A DNA stretch of 36,069 nucleotides, taken from NCBI RefSeq assembly GCF_010550605.1, contig NZ_JAAGNI010000512.1, positions 1 through 36,069 of the forward strand. The letters are read 5' to 3'. Each line of letters starts with the position of its first letter. The stretch's first letter is position 1. Origin of the DNA: Streptomyces sp. SID9727. Lineage in GTDB: Bacteria > Actinomycetota > Actinomycetes > Streptomycetales > Streptomycetaceae. Shown here one piece after another: positions 1 to 6,286 of the stretch. The position numbers and the translations under genes were made by a program. A model generated the notes under the pieces. It saw only the letters and a program-made list of their open reading frames with translations, did not search any database and was not told the origin of the DNA.

Positions 1-172
1 CGAAGCGCGGGGCGGTGACCGGGGCCGCGGCGTCCGCCGCGATCGCCTCCAGGACCAGCGAGTGCGCGCGGGCCTGGACCGCCGGGTCGAGGGGTTCGGT
101 GCGGCCGGCCCGCTCCAGGGCGGCGGCGCCGGGGAAGTCGAGGAGGTCCGTGGAGTGGTCGTCGTGCGTCAT
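1..172 (-). CDS. Hypothetical protein, N-terminal part, coupled to an ECF sigma factor (cut by window edge)
   Basis: The first 57 codons of a gene that runs out of the window. Its ATG lies inside the stop of the sigma factor gene (ATGA overlap), so the two are probably translationally coupled. The visible stretch begins MTHDDHSTDLLDFPG, is acidic at the start, and shows no membrane segment or recognisable motif. By position it could be an anti-sigma factor or a CU044_5270-type membrane protein, which often follow ECF sigma genes in actinomycetes. That is inference from context only. The codon use is typical of the neighbours (almost all G/C in third position). Confidence 0.6.
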   Translation of the reverse strand, partial: MTHDDHSTDLLDFPGAAALERAGRTEPLDPAVQARAHSLVLEAIAADAAAPVTAPRF

Positions 173-735
173 GCGAAGTCTCCCGTCAGGGTGGTGCGGG
201 CGGGGCCGGACAGTCCGTCGCGCAGGCGGGCGCGGGCCCGGTGCAGGCGGGAACGGGCGGTTCCGGCGGGGATGCCGACGGCGGCGGCCGCCTCGGCGGG
301 GGTCAGCTGATCCCAGGCCACGAGCAGCAGCAACTCGCGCTCGGATGCGGGGAGTTCGGCGAGTCTACGGCGCAGCTCCGGGGCCACCGAGGCAGCGTCG
401 AGGCGCTGGTCGACGGCCTGCCACGGGTCGGCCGTCGTGGCGTCGGCGTCGGGCTGCTCGGCACGGCCCGCCGCGCGCGCCGTGGTCTGCCGGTGGCGGG
501 ACAGCACGTTGCGGGCGACGCCGAACAGCCAGCCCCGGGCGGAGCCGCGCGCGGCGTCGAACGTCGCGCGGTGGGCGTACGCCTGGAGCCACACCTCGGA
601 GAGCAGGTCGTCGGCGGCGGCCGGGGCGCGCCGTACGAGGTAGCCGTGCAGAGCGGCCGAGTGCCGGGCGACCAGCGGCTCGAAGGCCGTGGGTTCCCGC
701 GCGGAACGGGCGAGCAGATCCTCGTCCGGGTCCAT
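169..735 (-). CDS. ECF-type RNA polymerase sigma factor
   Basis: A 188-residue sigma factor of the extracytoplasmic-function class, which directs RNA polymerase to a small regulon. Region 2 is visible around residues 20-80 (DDLLSEVWLQAYAHR, then GWLFGVARNVLSRHR). Region 4 with its helix-turn-helix lies near residues 120-170 (ELPASERELLLLVAWDQLT, then GIPAGTARSRLHRARARLR). I place the start at the ATG giving MDPDEDLLARS because a GGAG lies 5 bases upstream; the open frame extends further upstream without a ribosome site. The stop overlaps the ATG of the next gene. There is no fused C-terminal domain. The target promoters and inducing signal are unknown. Confidence 0.85.
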   Translation of the reverse strand: MDPDEDLLARSAREPTAFEPLVARHSAALHGYLVRRAPAAADDLLSEVWLQAYAHRATFDAARGSARGWLFGVARNVLSRHRQTTARAAGRAEQPDADATTADPWQAVDQRLDAASVAPELRRRLAELPASERELLLLVAWDQLTPAEAAAAVGIPAGTARSRLHRARARLRDGLSGPARTTLTGDFA

Positions 736-819
736 AAGGTCTCCTGTCCGGGACCGCCGGGCGGCGGTCTCACCCCGTACTTGCACAGGAGGACCCCGCG
801 CGTTCGCGGGCGGCCCGGG

Positions 820-1602
820 CTACTCCGAGATCGCCGCCCGGAAGCCGGTGTTGACCGCCGTCAGCCCCCCGTCCACGCACAGCGACGTGCCCGTGATCCA
901 CTCCGCGTCCGAGGAGGCGAGGAACGCGACGGCCTTCGCGATGTCCTCCGGTTCGCCGACCCGGCCCAGCGGGTACAGCGCGCTGACCCGGTCCAACTCC
1001 GCCTCGCGGCCCGCCCAGGCGTCGGTGCGGATCGTGCCGGGGACGACGAGGTTGGCCCGGACCCCGCGCGGGCCCGCGTGTCCGGCGAGGGTGCGGGTGA
1101 GGCTGGCCAGGCCCGCCTTCGCCGCGCTGTAGGCGTGGTTGCCGAAGTCCTGCATGCCGTTGACGGAGCCGATGGACACGATCGCGCCCCGCCCGGACGC
1201 GGCCAGGTGCGGCATCGCGGCCCGCGAGCAGCGGTACGCGCCGCCCAGGCTGACGTCGAGGTCGCGGTGCCAGGTCTCGTCCGGCTCGTCCTCGAAGAGC
1301 GTGCTGTCGACGGTGCAGGAGTACGCGTTGTTGACGAGGACGTCGAGCCCGCCGAACGCCTCCGCGGCGCGTGCGACGGCCGCCTCCACCGCCGCCCGGT
1401 CCGCCACGTCGCAGGCCAGCGCCTCGGCCGTGCCCCCGTCCGCCCGGATCTCCGCCGCCACGGTCTGCGCCCGCACCCCGTCCAGGTCGGTGACGAGGAC
1501 GCGGGCGCCCTCCGAGGCCAGCAGGCGGGCGGTGGCGGCGCCGATGCCCCGCCCCGCGCCGGTGATGAGGACGCCGTATCCGTCGAAGCGCGCAGGAGTC
1601 AT
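820..1602 (-). CDS. Short-chain dehydrogenase/reductase (SDR family)
   Basis: A 260-residue classical SDR. The NAD(P)-binding motif TGAGRGIG is at residues 14-21, NNAY at 91-94, and the catalytic Ser146, Tyr158 and Lys162 (YSAAK) are in place, so it should be an active oxidoreductase; an Asp after the second strand (VTDLDG) favours NAD(H). The C-terminal WITGTSLCVDGGLTA motif is typical of tetrameric SDRs such as 3-oxoacyl-ACP reductase-like or sugar dehydrogenases. The substrate cannot be told. The ATG overlaps a TGA that ends a short remnant resembling the tail of the neighbouring hydrolase (ATGA), suggesting that the gene was once coupled to an upstream gene now lost. Confidence 0.85.
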   Translation of the reverse strand: MTPARFDGYGVLITGAGRGIGAATARLLASEGARVLVTDLDGVRAQTVAAEIRADGGTAEALACDVADRAAVEAAVARAAEAFGGLDVLVNNAYSCTVDSTLFEDEPDETWHRDLDVSLGGAYRCSRAAMPHLAASGRGAIVSIGSVNGMQDFGNHAYSAAKAGLASLTRTLAGHAGPRGVRANLVVPGTIRTDAWAGREAELDRVSALYPLGRVGEPEDIAKAVAFLASSDAEWITGTSLCVDGGLTAVNTGFRAAISE

Positions 1603-1655
1603 GACGCCGACCGTACCGCGCGGGTCAGGGCCTGGGCCCCGGGATCGGCGGCAGC
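1599..1655 (-). pseudogene. Remnant copy of the 3' end of the beta-lactamase-fold hydrolase gene
   Basis: On the minus strand this reads ADPGAQALTRAVRSAS then TGA, against ADPRAQALVRAVRSAL then TGA at the true end of the hydrolase gene at 1727. The remnant's TGA overlaps the ATG of the dehydrogenase. No hydrolase reading frame continues further upstream in register. The simplest reading is that a tandem paralogue once preceded the dehydrogenase and was mostly deleted. Confidence 0.5.
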
Positions 1656-1667
1656 ACTCTCCGCACC

Positions 1668-1751
1668 GCGCCGACCGCACCGCCCGCCCCGGGGCCCGGC
1701 GTCAACACGCCCCGCACACCCGCCGGTCACAGCGCCGACCGCACCGCCCGC
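1668..1751. repeat. Direct repeat, 20 bp exact, copies 64 bp apart
   Basis: GCGCCGACCGCACCGCCCGC occurs at 1668-1687 and again at 1732-1751, where it codes for the last residues of the hydrolase. A third, diverged copy begins near 1603. Together they show repeated duplication of the hydrolase gene's 3' tail into the spacer before the dehydrogenase gene. Confidence 0.75.
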
Positions 1752-2911
1752 ACCAGCGCCTGCGCCCTCGGGTCCGCCGTCACCCCCCTCTGCAGCCCGT
1801 TCGTCACGTACCCGAAGGCGATCCCGCTCTCCGGGTCCGCGAAGCCCAAGGAGCCGCCCCGGCCCGGGTGCCCGAAGGAGCCGGGCGCGAGGAGCGGGCT
1901 CGCCGGGCCGTGGAGCATGTAGCCGAGGCCGAAGCGGGTGTTGACGACGAGGACCTGGTCCGGGCCCGCCGACTCCTCGGTGCGGGCGAGCGTCAGGGTC
2001 GCCGGGGCGAACAGCCGCTGGCCGTCGACCGGGCCGATCATCGCGGCATAGCAGCGGGCCAGGCCGCGCGCGGTCGCGGTGCCGTTGGACGCGGGGAGTT
2101 CGGCGGCCCGGTACACCGCGTCGTTCTCGTCGGGCAGCGGGTCGATCGCGCCGAACGCCCGCCGGGTCAGCGACTCCGGGTCGCGGTAGGCGTCCACGAC
2201 GGAACGCTTCGGGCGCATCCGCAGCGCCCCGGTGTTCTCGGTGGCCGGTGCCTCGACGGGCCCGATCCGGCCGACACGGTGGGCCTCGTCGTCGGGGATG
2301 CCGAACCAGAAGTCGAGGCCGAGGGGGCGGGCGATCTCCTCGGCGACCCAGCGGCCGACGGTGCGCCCGGTGACGCGCCGCACGAGTTCGCCGATGAGCC
2401 AGCTGAAGGTCTGCGCGTGGTAGCCGTGCGCGGCGCCGGGTTCCCAGGCCGGGGCCTGGGCGGCGACGGCGTGCGCCCCGCTCGCCCCGTCCGCGGCCTC
2501 CTCGGGGGTCAGCGGCCGGTCCAGAGCCGGGACGCCGGCCCGGTGGGCGAGGAGGTGGCGGACGAGGACGCGTTCCTTGCCGTTCGCCTTGAACTCCGGC
2601 CAGTACGTGGAGACCGGGGCGTGCAGGTCGATCTGGCCGCGCTGGTGGAGCAGCAGCGGAACGGCCGCGGCGATGCCCTTGCCGGCGGAGCGGACGACCT
2701 GGACGGTGTCGACGGCCCAGGGTTCGGCGCCGTCCACGTCTCTGGTGCCGGCCCACAGGTCGACCACCTTGCGCCCGTGCCGGTAGACGGCGACCGCCGC
2801 TCCCCGGTCCCCGCGCTGCTCGAAGTTACGGACGAAGGCATCCCGGACCGCTTCGAATCCGGGCGCCGCCGTGCCGCGTACGTCCACCCCTGCTGCCGCA
2901 CTCCCGCTCAT
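1727..2911 (-). CDS. Serine hydrolase of the beta-lactamase/EstB-like family
   Basis: A 394-residue protein with the fold of class C beta-lactamases, PBPs and EstB-type esterases. The nucleophile motif SxxK is S75-A-G-K78 (VRSAGKGI), the YxN-like element is Y164 (GYHAQTF), and the C-terminal HxG-like element is FGHPGRGG. The Y-H-A rather than Y-A-N element and the absence of a signal peptide argue for a cytoplasmic esterase or lactamase-like hydrolase, not an exported resistance enzyme. I take the ATG (MSGSAAAG) as the start; a GTG five codons upstream is possible but has no better ribosome site. Same strand as the cobalt/nickel transporter operon and the dehydrogenase. Its substrate is unknown. 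Confidence 0.85.
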   Translation of the reverse strand: MSGSAAAGVDVRGTAAPGFEAVRDAFVRNFEQRGDRGAAVAVYRHGRKVVDLWAGTRDVDGAEPWAVDTVQVVRSAGKGIAAAVPLLLHQRGQIDLHAPVSTYWPEFKANGKERVLVRHLLAHRAGVPALDRPLTPEEAADGASGAHAVAAQAPAWEPGAAHGYHAQTFSWLIGELVRRVTGRTVGRWVAEEIARPLGLDFWFGIPDDEAHRVGRIGPVEAPATENTGALRMRPKRSVVDAYRDPESLTRRAFGAIDPLPDENDAVYRAAELPASNGTATARGLARCYAAMIGPVDGQRLFAPATLTLARTEESAGPDQVLVVNTRFGLGYMLHGPASPLLAPGSFGHPGRGGSLGFADPESGIAFGYVTNGLQRGVTADPRAQALVRAVRSAL

Positions 2912-2953
2912 GCCCCCATGGTGCACGGCACCGCAGGTGGGAGGTGGGGCGGG

Positions 2954-3727
2954 TCACCCGGAATTCACCGTCACGGAACGCGGGTCGAAGCCGAAGGGGA
3001 GCTCCAGGCGGTGGGCGCGCATCAGGGGCTCGTCGCAGAGGAGGTCCTGGGTGCGGTCGTCGGCGGCGATGACGCCTTCGCTGAGGATCACCGCGCGGGG
3101 GCAGAGTTCGAGCGCGTACGGGAGGTCGTGCGTGACCATGAGGACGGTGACGTCCAGGGAGCGCAGGATGTCGGCGAGTTCGCGCCGCGACGCCGGGTCC
3201 AGGTTGGAGGAGGGCTCGTCCAGGACCAGGATCTCCGGGCGCATGGCGAGGACCGTGGCGACGGCGACGCGGCGGCGCTGCCCGAAGGAGAGGTGGTGCG
3301 GCGGCCGGCCCGCGTACTCCTCCATGCCGACCTGTTTCAGCGCCTCCATGACCCGCTCCTCCAGCTCCGCGCCGCGCAGTCCCCCGGCGGCGGGTCCGAA
3401 GGCGACGTCCTCGCGGACGGTGGGCATGAAGAGCTGGTCGTCGGGGTCCTGGAAGACGATGCCGACGCGGCGGCGGATCTCGGCCATGTTCCGCTTGTCG
3501 ACCGGCAGTCCGGCGACGCGCACCGATCCGGCGCCCGCCTCCAGGATGCCGTTGAGGTGGAGGACCAGGGTCGTCTTGCCGGCGCCGTTCGGGCCGAGGA
3601 GCGCGACGCGTTCGCCGCGTCCGACGGTCAGATCGACGCCGAAGAGCGCCTGGTGGCCGTCGGGGTACGCGTACGCGAGGCCGCTGACCTCCAGGGAGGG
3701 CGGTGCGGGGGCGGGGTCGGGGCTCAT
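2954..3727 (-). CDS. cbiO: ECF transporter ATP-binding subunit, cobalt/nickel type (CbiO/NikO)
   Basis: A 257-residue ABC ATPase that powers metal uptake with the Q and M subunits. Visible motifs: Walker A GPNGAGKT at 45-52, Q-loop Q93, the ECF-typical FQDPDDQLF segment, signature LSFGQ at 146-150, Walker B ILVLDEP at 166-172 with catalytic Glu171, and switch His200. The DPDDQ pattern after the Q-loop is characteristic of CbiO/EcfA proteins. The ATG overlaps the stop of cbiQ (ATGA), so translation is coupled. It is the last gene of the three-gene operon. A single ATPase gene implies a homodimeric motor, as in group I ECF transporters. Confidence 0.93.
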   Translation of the reverse strand: MSPDPAPAPPSLEVSGLAYAYPDGHQALFGVDLTVGRGERVALLGPNGAGKTTLVLHLNGILEAGAGSVRVAGLPVDKRNMAEIRRRVGIVFQDPDDQLFMPTVREDVAFGPAAGGLRGAELEERVMEALKQVGMEEYAGRPPHHLSFGQRRRVAVATVLAMRPEILVLDEPSSNLDPASRRELADILRSLDVTVLMVTHDLPYALELCPRAVILSEGVIAADDRTQDLLCDEPLMRAHRLELPFGFDPRSVTVNSG

Positions 3728-4485
3728 ACGGTCCATCCCACCAGACACACGGCGAGGGCGAGCAGCGGGAGGGCGGAGGCGTACGCCCACTGGGTGCGTG
3801 AGGCGGTCACCTCGTCGATGACGGGCATGGTGCCCGCGTAGCCCCGGCTGACCATCGCGAGGTGGACGCGTTCGCCGCGCTCGTAGGAGCGGATGAACAG
3901 GGCCCCGGCCGACTTGGCGAGGACGCCCCAGTGCCGTATCCCGCTCGCCTCGAAGCCGCGCGAGCGGCGGGCGATGGACATGCGGCGCATCTCGTCGGTG
4001 ATCACGTCGCCGTACCGGATCATGAAGGACGCGATCTGGACGAGCAGCGGCGGCAGCTTGAGGCGCTGGAGGCCGAGCAGCAGCTCGCGCAGCTCGGTGG
4101 TGGAGGCGAGCAGCACGGAGGCGGCGACGCCGAGCGTGCCCTTGGCCAGCACGTTCCAGGCACCCCAGAGGCCGGGGACGCTGACCGAGAGGCCGAGGAC
4201 GTGGGTCTGCTCGCCGGGCACGACGAACGGCATGAGCAGGGCGAACGCGACGAACGGCACCTCGATCAGCAGCCGCTTCAGCAGGAAGCCGGCCGGGATG
4301 CGGGCGAGCGCGGTGACGCCGGCGATGAGCAGCGCGTAGAGCCCGAAGGCCCAGACGGCCTCGCGCGGGGTGGAGACGACGACCACGACGAAGCAGAACA
4401 CGGCGGCGAGCTTGCAGTGCGGCGGCAGGTCGTGGACCGGTGAGTGCCCGTGCCGGTACAGCTTGTGGGCGTGGCCGGCGCCCAT
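3724..4485 (-). CDS. cbiQ: ECF transporter transmembrane T subunit (CbiQ/NikQ)
   Basis: A 253-residue membrane protein that couples the ATPase to the substrate-binding M subunit. The N-terminus (HDLPPHCKLAAVFCFV) is the typical CbiQ opening. Hydrophobic helices lie near residues 26-60, 72-90 and 105-125, with a last one at the C-terminus. The cytoplasmic coupling helices carry the conserved Ala-Arg-Gly-like motifs, seen here as ARRSRGFEASG and MVSRGYAGTM, which contact the ATPase. The gene begins one base after the stop of the upstream M gene and overlaps cbiO downstream, so all three are one operon. Confidence 0.93.
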   Translation of the reverse strand: MGAGHAHKLYRHGHSPVHDLPPHCKLAAVFCFVVVVVSTPREAVWAFGLYALLIAGVTALARIPAGFLLKRLLIEVPFVAFALLMPFVVPGEQTHVLGLSVSVPGLWGAWNVLAKGTLGVAASVLLASTTELRELLLGLQRLKLPPLLVQIASFMIRYGDVITDEMRRMSIARRSRGFEASGIRHWGVLAKSAGALFIRSYERGERVHLAMVSRGYAGTMPVIDEVTASRTQWAYASALPLLALAVCLVGWTV

Positions 4486-4486
4486 G

Positions 4487-5548
4487 TCAGACCTTCTCGT
4501 CGGTACGGGTGCCGGCCTCGTCCCGAGTACGGCGGCGGCGCGAGACCACGTAGAAGGCGCCGCTGCCCGCGACGAGGGTGGCGCCGACGCCGATCACGCC
4601 GGCGAGGCCGCCGGAGAGGCGGGCGTTGGAGACGTCCTTGACGCCGTAGTCGGCGAGCGGGGAGTCCTTCGCGGCGTGCTCCTTGGCCTCCTTGTCGATG
4701 CCCTGGTCCGTGGCGACCTTCTCCAGGCCGTCCGGGTTGGCGGAGGCGTAGAAGGAGACGAACCCGGCGAGCACGAGGGCGGTGACCAGGCCGGTGGCCC
4801 AGAGGCCGCGGGTCGGGCGGTGCGCGGCGGGGGCGGGCTCGCGGGCGGGGGCCGGGGCGGCGTCGACCAGTTCGCCGTCGACGCGGAGCTTGAGCGGGGC
4901 GGCGAGGCCCTTCGCGCCGTGGACCAGGTCGGGGCGGACGGCGACGACGGCGCCGACGGTGAGCGCGGTGATCACGGCCTCGCCGATGCCGATGAGGACG
5001 TGGACGCCGACCATGGCGGTGAAGACCTTGCCGATCGGGATGTCGGTGGTCCCGCCGATCCAGTAGATCAGCGTGAAGGCGCAGGCGGCGGCCGGTACGG
5101 AGACCAGCGCGGCGACGAACGAGGCGGCGGTCACGGAGCGCCGGGTGCGCGGCAGCACGCCGAGCAGGCCGCGGAAGAGGGCGTACGCGACGACGGTGGT
5201 GACGACGCCCATGTCGAGGATGTTGACGCCGAGCGCGGTGAGACCGCCGTCGGCGAAGAGGATGCCCTGCATCAGCAGGACGACGGATATGCAGAGCACA
5301 CCCGTGTACGGCCCGACGAGTATCGCGGCCAGCGCACCGCCGAGCAGGTGGCCGCTGGTGCCGGCCGCGACGGGGAAGTTCAGCATCTGCACAGCGAAGA
5401 TGAAGGCGGCGACGAGCCCGGCCAGCGGCGCGGTCCGCTCGTTCAGCTCACGCCGGGCCCCCCTGAGGCTGACGGCCACGGCACCGGCGGCCACGACGCC
5501 TGTGACGGCGGAGACAGGTGCGTTGATGAATCCGTCGGGTACATGCAT
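4487..5548 (-). CDS. cbiM: ECF transporter substrate-binding M subunit with fused PDGLE (N-type) domain
   Basis: A 353-residue fusion. Residues 1-215 are the CbiM/NikM membrane subunit. Met1 and His2 at the N-terminus (MHVPDGF) and His67 (SGHLLGG) are the residues known to coordinate the metal in NikM. After a Pro/Ala-rich linker (about 228-246) come two transmembrane helices enclosing a PDGLE motif at 272-276, which corresponds to the N component. The ATG giving MHVPDGF must be the start because the free N-terminus is the ligand; GGAG lies 7 bases upstream. Annotation pipelines would say cobalt, but the PDGLE domain, the Nur-like operator upstream and the lack of a B12 riboswitch favour nickel. 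Confidence 0.93.
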   Translation of the reverse strand: MHVPDGFINAPVSAVTGVVAAGAVAVSLRGARRELNERTAPLAGLVAAFIFAVQMLNFPVAAGTSGHLLGGALAAILVGPYTGVLCISVVLLMQGILFADGGLTALGVNILDMGVVTTVVAYALFRGLLGVLPRTRRSVTAASFVAALVSVPAAACAFTLIYWIGGTTDIPIGKVFTAMVGVHVLIGIGEAVITALTVGAVVAVRPDLVHGAKGLAAPLKLRVDGELVDAAPAPAREPAPAAHRPTRGLWATGLVTALVLAGFVSFYASANPDGLEKVATDQGIDKEAKEHAAKDSPLADYGVKDVSNARLSGGLAGVIGVGATLVAGSGAFYVVSRRRRTRDEAGTRTDEKV

Positions 5549-5613
5549 GGGGAGGCTCCGCTTCCTGCGTTCGAGCGTTGCTGCGCCGGGTGCGCGGGGT
5601 CGTGAACCTCTCA

Positions 5614-5644
5614 ATGATAGGACCTTGTTGCGAAGCGTTCGCAA
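5614..5644 (-). promoter_or_regulatory. Candidate Nur-type operator overlapping the promoter of the M-Q-O transporter operon
   Basis: TTGCGAAGCGTTCGCAA at 5628-5644 is a perfect 7-3-7 palindrome. It matches the published Streptomyces Nur box layout (tTGCaa-N5-ttGCAA): TTGC and GCAA arms separated by nine bases. On the minus strand its first half can serve as a -35 (TTGCGA), with TATCAT (5614-5619) as a -10 nineteen bases on. A repressor bound here would block the promoter. The match and geometry are seen; Nur binding is inferred. Confidence 0.6.
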
Positions 5645-5667
5645 GAGCGCGTCCCCAACAATTACCG

Positions 5668-5695
5668 AGGGCATGCAAAGTGCCCTTTACGTAAA
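5668..5695. promoter_or_regulatory. Palindromes in the AT-rich divergent spacer
   Basis: AGGGCA/TGCCCT (5668-5673 and 5681-5686, 7-base loop) is followed at once by the palindrome TTTACGTAAA (5686-5695). The stretch 5650-5725 is strikingly A+T-rich for this genome and lies between the start of the transporter operon and the SsgA-like gene, so it probably holds the promoter of the latter. No regulator can be named. Confidence 0.35.
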
Positions 5696-5746
5696 ATATG
5701 GGACATTAGATAACAAAGTTGCAGAAGCAGGATGGAGAGTCGGCCC

Positions 5747-6133
5747 ATGTCCTCCGTGATCCATGACCATGCACGCGCCCGGCTCGTCACCGACGCCCGC
5801 GACCTGCCCGTCGTCCCGGTCGAGCTGCGGTTCGACAGCGCGGACTCCCCCGCGGCGGTCCGCATCGCCTACCCGGGCGGCACGGAGTGGTCCGTCGAGC
5901 GCGAACTCCTGGAGCGCGGGCTGCGCTATCCGGTCGAGCAGGACGGCTGGCGGATATGGCCGTGCGGCAGGGTCCAGGTGGTCGTGGAGCGGCACGACAC
6001 GGCCGGTGTCGACGTCGTCCAGTTCGACTGCGCCCCGCTGGTCCGCTTCCTGCGCCGTACGCATCAGGAGGCGCCGCGGCACCAGGAGGCGCCGCACCGC
6101 GAGGCCCCGAAGACGGAGACCGCCCGCGCCTGA
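5747..6133 (+). CDS. SsgA-like sporulation/cell division protein (SALP)
   Basis: A 128-residue member of the SsgA-like family, found only in morphologically complex actinomycetes, where members guide FtsZ localisation, septum formation and spore-wall processing. The family core is visible: VVPVELRFDSADSPAAVRIAY near residue 25, the W-[ST]-x-x-R-E-L-L segment (EWSVERELLERGL), and the C-terminal APLVRFLRRT. The C-terminal tail after the core is unusual: a short repeat of QEAP/REAP units (about residues 106-122). I chose the ATG with GGAGAG seven bases upstream; an ATG 15 bases earlier has no ribosome site. Which paralogue (SsgA-SsgG) it is cannot be told. It is monocistronic and followed by a strong terminator. 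Confidence 0.87.
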   Translation: MSSVIHDHARARLVTDARDLPVVPVELRFDSADSPAAVRIAYPGGTEWSVERELLERGLRYPVEQDGWRIWPCGRVQVVVERHDTAGVDVVQFDCAPLVRFLRRTHQEAPRHQEAPHREAPKTETARA

Positions 6134-6158
6134 CGCCTGCCGACACACCTCCCTGGTA

Positions 6159-6202
6159 CGGCGAGAGCCCCCGCGCACGACCGTGCGCGGGGGCTCTCGC
6201 CG
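6159..6202. terminator. Strong bidirectional terminator
   Basis: A perfect 20-bp stem (6159-6178 paired with 6183-6202, arms starting CGGCGAGAGC) with a 4-base loop. It lies between the convergent SsgA-like and MMPL genes and can stop transcripts from both sides. There is no T-run, as is usual in Streptomyces. Confidence 0.85.
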
Positions 6203-6236
6203 TCCCGGCCCCCCGTCCCCAGAGGTAACCGGGCTC

Positions 6237-6269
6237 CCGGGGCCGCGCACCGCTCGGACGCGGCCCCGG
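6237..6269. terminator. Second hairpin terminator after the MMPL gene
   Basis: An 11-bp perfect stem, CCGGGGCCGCG (6237-6247) with CGCGGCCCCGG (6259-6269), and an 11-base loop, starting 17 bases beyond the MMPL stop codon. Confidence 0.65.
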
Positions 6270-6286
6270 AGTTCAGTCCGCGCGGG

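Noticed and set aside
1139..3841. A 900-codon open frame on the plus strand across the hydrolase and transporter ATPase genes
   Set aside because: It is a mirror frame of real minus-strand genes with recognised motifs; its protein is Arg/Gly/Asp-rich without any domain.
5549..5700. Cobalamin riboswitch upstream of the ECF transporter
   Set aside because: No B12-box-like element or conserved core was found, and the leader from the predicted start site is only about 60 bases.
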